From an uncultured Microbacterium sp. (GTDB taxonomy: Bacteria; Actinomycetota; Actinomycetes; Actinomycetales; Microbacteriaceae), in the NCBI RefSeq assembly GCF_900078385.1, contig NZ_FLQR01000007.1:353134-417133 (forward strand): 64,000 nt of DNA, in the 5' to 3' direction. Shown here one piece after another: positions 62,339 through 64,000 of the stretch; the first letter of the stretch is position 1, and every line of letters begins with the position of its first letter. Both the position numbers and the translations under genes were made by a program. A model generated the notes under the pieces. It was not told where the DNA came from and did not search any database. It saw nothing but the letters and a program-made list of their open reading frames with translations.

Positions 62339-63874
62339 ATGTCTGAACTGACTTTCCGCACGCTCGGCGTGCCCGCCCCCCTGCTCGAGGTCCTCGCGGC
62401 CGACGGCAAGACCACCCCGTTCCCGATCCAGGCCGACACCCTGCCCGACACCCTCGCCGGGCGCGACGTGCTCGGTCGAGGCAAGACGGGCTCGGGCAAG
62501 ACCCTGGCCTTCTCGATCCCGATGGCCGCGCGCCTCGGCGGCGCCCTCGCCGGCGGATCGCGCCGATCGGGCCGCATCCTCGGCCTCATCCTCGCGCCGA
62601 CCCGCGAGCTCGCGACGCAGATCAACGTCGCACTCCAGCCGCTGGCCGCGGCGTACGGACTCAAGACGACGACCATCTTCGGCGGCGTCAACCAGAGCCG
62701 CCAGGTGCAGGCGCTGCAGGCCGGCGTCGACATCGTCGTGGCCTGCCCGGGACGCCTCGAAGACCTCATGAAGCAGCGCTACGTGTCGCTCGACGCCGTC
62801 GAGATCACGGTCATCGACGAGGCCGACCACATGGCCGACCTCGGCTTCCTGCCCTCGGTCACCCGCATCCTCGACAAGACCCCCCGCGACGGCCAGCGCA
62901 TGCTGTTCAGCGCGACGCTGGACAACGGCGTGGACAAGCTCGTGAACCGCTTCCTGCAGAACGAGATCCTGCACTCCGTCGACGAGGCCAACTCGCCCGT
63001 CGCCGCCATGACGCACCACGTCTTCCACGTGGAGGGCGCGGATGCCAAGAAGGAGCTCGTCCGCACGCTCGCGTCCGGCACGGGCCGCCGCATCCTGTTC
63101 ATGCGCACGAAGCACCACGCGAAGAAGCTCGCCCAGCAGCTGACGTCGCAGGGCATCCCGTCCGTCGACCTGCACGGCAACCTGTCGCAGCCGCAGCGCG
63201 ACCGCAACCTCGCGGCGTTCTCGACCGGTGCCGCCAAGGTGCTCGTCGCCACCGACGTCGCCGCCCGCGGCGTGCACGTGGACGACGTCGAGCTCGTCAT
63301 CCACGTCGACCCGCCCATGGAGCACAAGGCGTACCTGCACCGCTCGGGCCGCACCGCGCGCGCCGGCGCCGAGGGATCGGTCGTCACGCTCGTGCTGCCC
63401 GGCCAGGAGAAGGACGTCAAGGACCTGCTCCGCAAGGCCGCGATCACCGTCACGCCCGTCCGCGTCCACGCCGAGTCGGCCGAGGTCGCCGACCTCGTCG
63501 GCGAGGTCGCCGCGTACGTCACGCCCGTGCCGAAGGCCGAGCAGCAGCGCGGCGGCGGACAGAGCCAGGGCGCCAACGCGCAGCGCAAGCGCGCCGCGCG
63601 CGAGGGCCAGGGCGGCGGACGCGACGGCGGCCGCGGTCAGGGCGGTCGCGGCGGCGCGCCGCGCACCGACCGCTCGGGTCGTCCCGCATCCTCGGGTCGC
63701 CCGGCCTCGGCGGGTCGCCCCGCCGAGCGCGCGCACTCCGCGGACCGTCCGGCCGCGCAGCCCGCGGCGTCGGGCAACGCCCGCACCTCGGGTCGTCGCG
63801 CCAGCCACGGCGGCGGCCTCACGGTCGGATCGGTCGTGCGCCAGAACGGCGCCAACCGCCGCGGCGGTCGCTGA
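62339..63874 (+). CDS. DEAD-box ATP-dependent RNA helicase
   Basis: This 511-aa RhlE/CsdA-like helicase has a Q-motif region (TPFPIQADTLP), Walker A GKTGSGKT, PTRELATQI, the DEAD variant DEAD in VIDEADHMADLGFLP, SAT in FSATLDNG and HRSGRTARAG. The C-terminal 120 residues are a basic Gly/Arg/Ser-rich tail (RDGGRGQGGRGGAPRTDRSGRP) that probably binds RNA without sequence preference. It likely unwinds structured mRNA or rRNA. ATG 62339 is chosen over upstream in-frame starts because the core begins nearby. A terminator follows. Confidence 0.92.
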   Translation: MSELTFRTLGVPAPLLEVLAADGKTTPFPIQADTLPDTLAGRDVLGRGKTGSGKTLAFSIPMAARLGGALAGGSRRSGRILGLILAPTRELATQINVALQPLAAAYGLKTTTIFGGVNQSRQVQALQAGVDIVVACPGRLEDLMKQRYVSLDAVEITVIDEADHMADLGFLPSVTRILDKTPRDGQRMLFSATLDNGVDKLVNRFLQNEILHSVDEANSPVAAMTHHVFHVEGADAKKELVRTLASGTGRRILFMRTKHHAKKLAQQLTSQGIPSVDLHGNLSQPQRDRNLAAFSTGAAKVLVATDVAARGVHVDDVELVIHVDPPMEHKAYLHRSGRTARAGAEGSVVTLVLPGQEKDVKDLLRKAAITVTPVRVHAESAEVADLVGEVAAYVTPVPKAEQQRGGGQSQGANAQRKRAAREGQGGGRDGGRGQGGRGGAPRTDRSGRPASSGRPASAGRPAERAHSADRPAAQPAASGNARTSGRRASHGGGLTVGSVVRQNGANRRGGR

Positions 63875-63891
63875 CCCTCGCTTTTGAGACG

Positions 63892-63925
63892 AGCGCCCCG
63901 TGCTTCGGCCCGGGGCGCTTCGTCG
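63892..63925 (+). terminator. rho-independent-like terminator
   Basis: A 9-bp stem AGCGCCCCG (63892-63900) with CGGGGCGCT (63911-63919) and a ten-base loop is followed by TCGTCGTTCG-type T-rich sequence, 17 bases after the helicase stop. The remaining bases to 64000 contain no gene I can support. Confidence 0.65.
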
Positions 63926-64000
63926 TTCGTGGGGGTGCGGCTGGGGCTGGGTTCACCTGACCCGTTCGGCGGCCCGGGGCGGCGCTTCGCGCCAGGTGGG

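Overview
The window is about 70% G+C (estimated by eye). It has dense, often ATGA- or GTGA-overlapped genes, frequent GTG starts and a gene set typical of Actinobacteria: a DUF3516 RNA helicase, a MoxR-DUF58-transglutaminase-FHA-kinase locus, a YkoEDC-type ECF transporter and a CstA-YbdD pair. A Microbacterium-like member of Microbacteriaceae is the most likely source (inference from style and gene content). I see no tRNA, rRNA, CRISPR array, intact insertion sequence or prophage. It reads as ordinary chromosome with several compact accessory modules.

Layout. 1-1.0 kb: a small leaderless ORF coupled to an S51 cyanophycinase-like peptidase. 1.0-11.0 kb: a GntR/UTRA regulator and an eight-gene, almost gapless operon. 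It encodes a lipoprotein binding protein, a double-ABC ATPase, a permease, a PLP phospho-lyase-like class III enzyme, a HAD phosphatase, an amidase, a kinase-fold protein lacking its catalytic residues, and an active-looking kinase of the same fold. Two identical-core palindromes 63 bp apart lie upstream. 11.1-15.9 kb: a DUF1801 protein, a saccharopine-dehydrogenase-like protein, a divergent LysR/racemase pair, and a divergent TetR/membrane-protein pair with three repeated operators. 15.9-20.4 kb (minus strand): GNAT, pirin and ykoEDC. 20.6-26.9 kb: cstA-ybdD, a LytS/LytTR two-component pair and a DUF485-symporter pair, which together suggest pyruvate/acetate sensing and uptake. 27.0-40.3 kb: GH3 lipoprotein, two helicases, DUF1697, a GNAT-GH16 fusion, an acyl-CoA oxidase-like flavoprotein, tag and a short UvrA-like ATPase.

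40.4-56.8 kb is the most distinctive block. Nine genes are co-directional: a 2015-aa protein with Ig-like and FN3 repeats, MoxR, DUF58, a cysteine-free transglutaminase-like membrane protein, RDD-FHA, PP2C, FHA, a receptor-type Ser/Thr kinase and an FHA-HTH protein. Together they look like a phospho-signalled envelope system with writer (kinase), eraser (PP2C) and three readers (FHA). An 11-bp-phased repeat plus palindrome lies upstream of its promoter. 56.8-64 kb holds a degenerate serine-recombinase-like gene, a CPA1 antiporter, malate dehydrogenase, a zinc metallopeptidase with prolyl aminopeptidase, and a DEAD-box helicase with a long leader and no Shine-Dalgarno.

A recurring pattern is a -10 of the form nAnnnT exactly six bases before the start codon. 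This implies leaderless transcription of about ten genes and was used to decide several starts.
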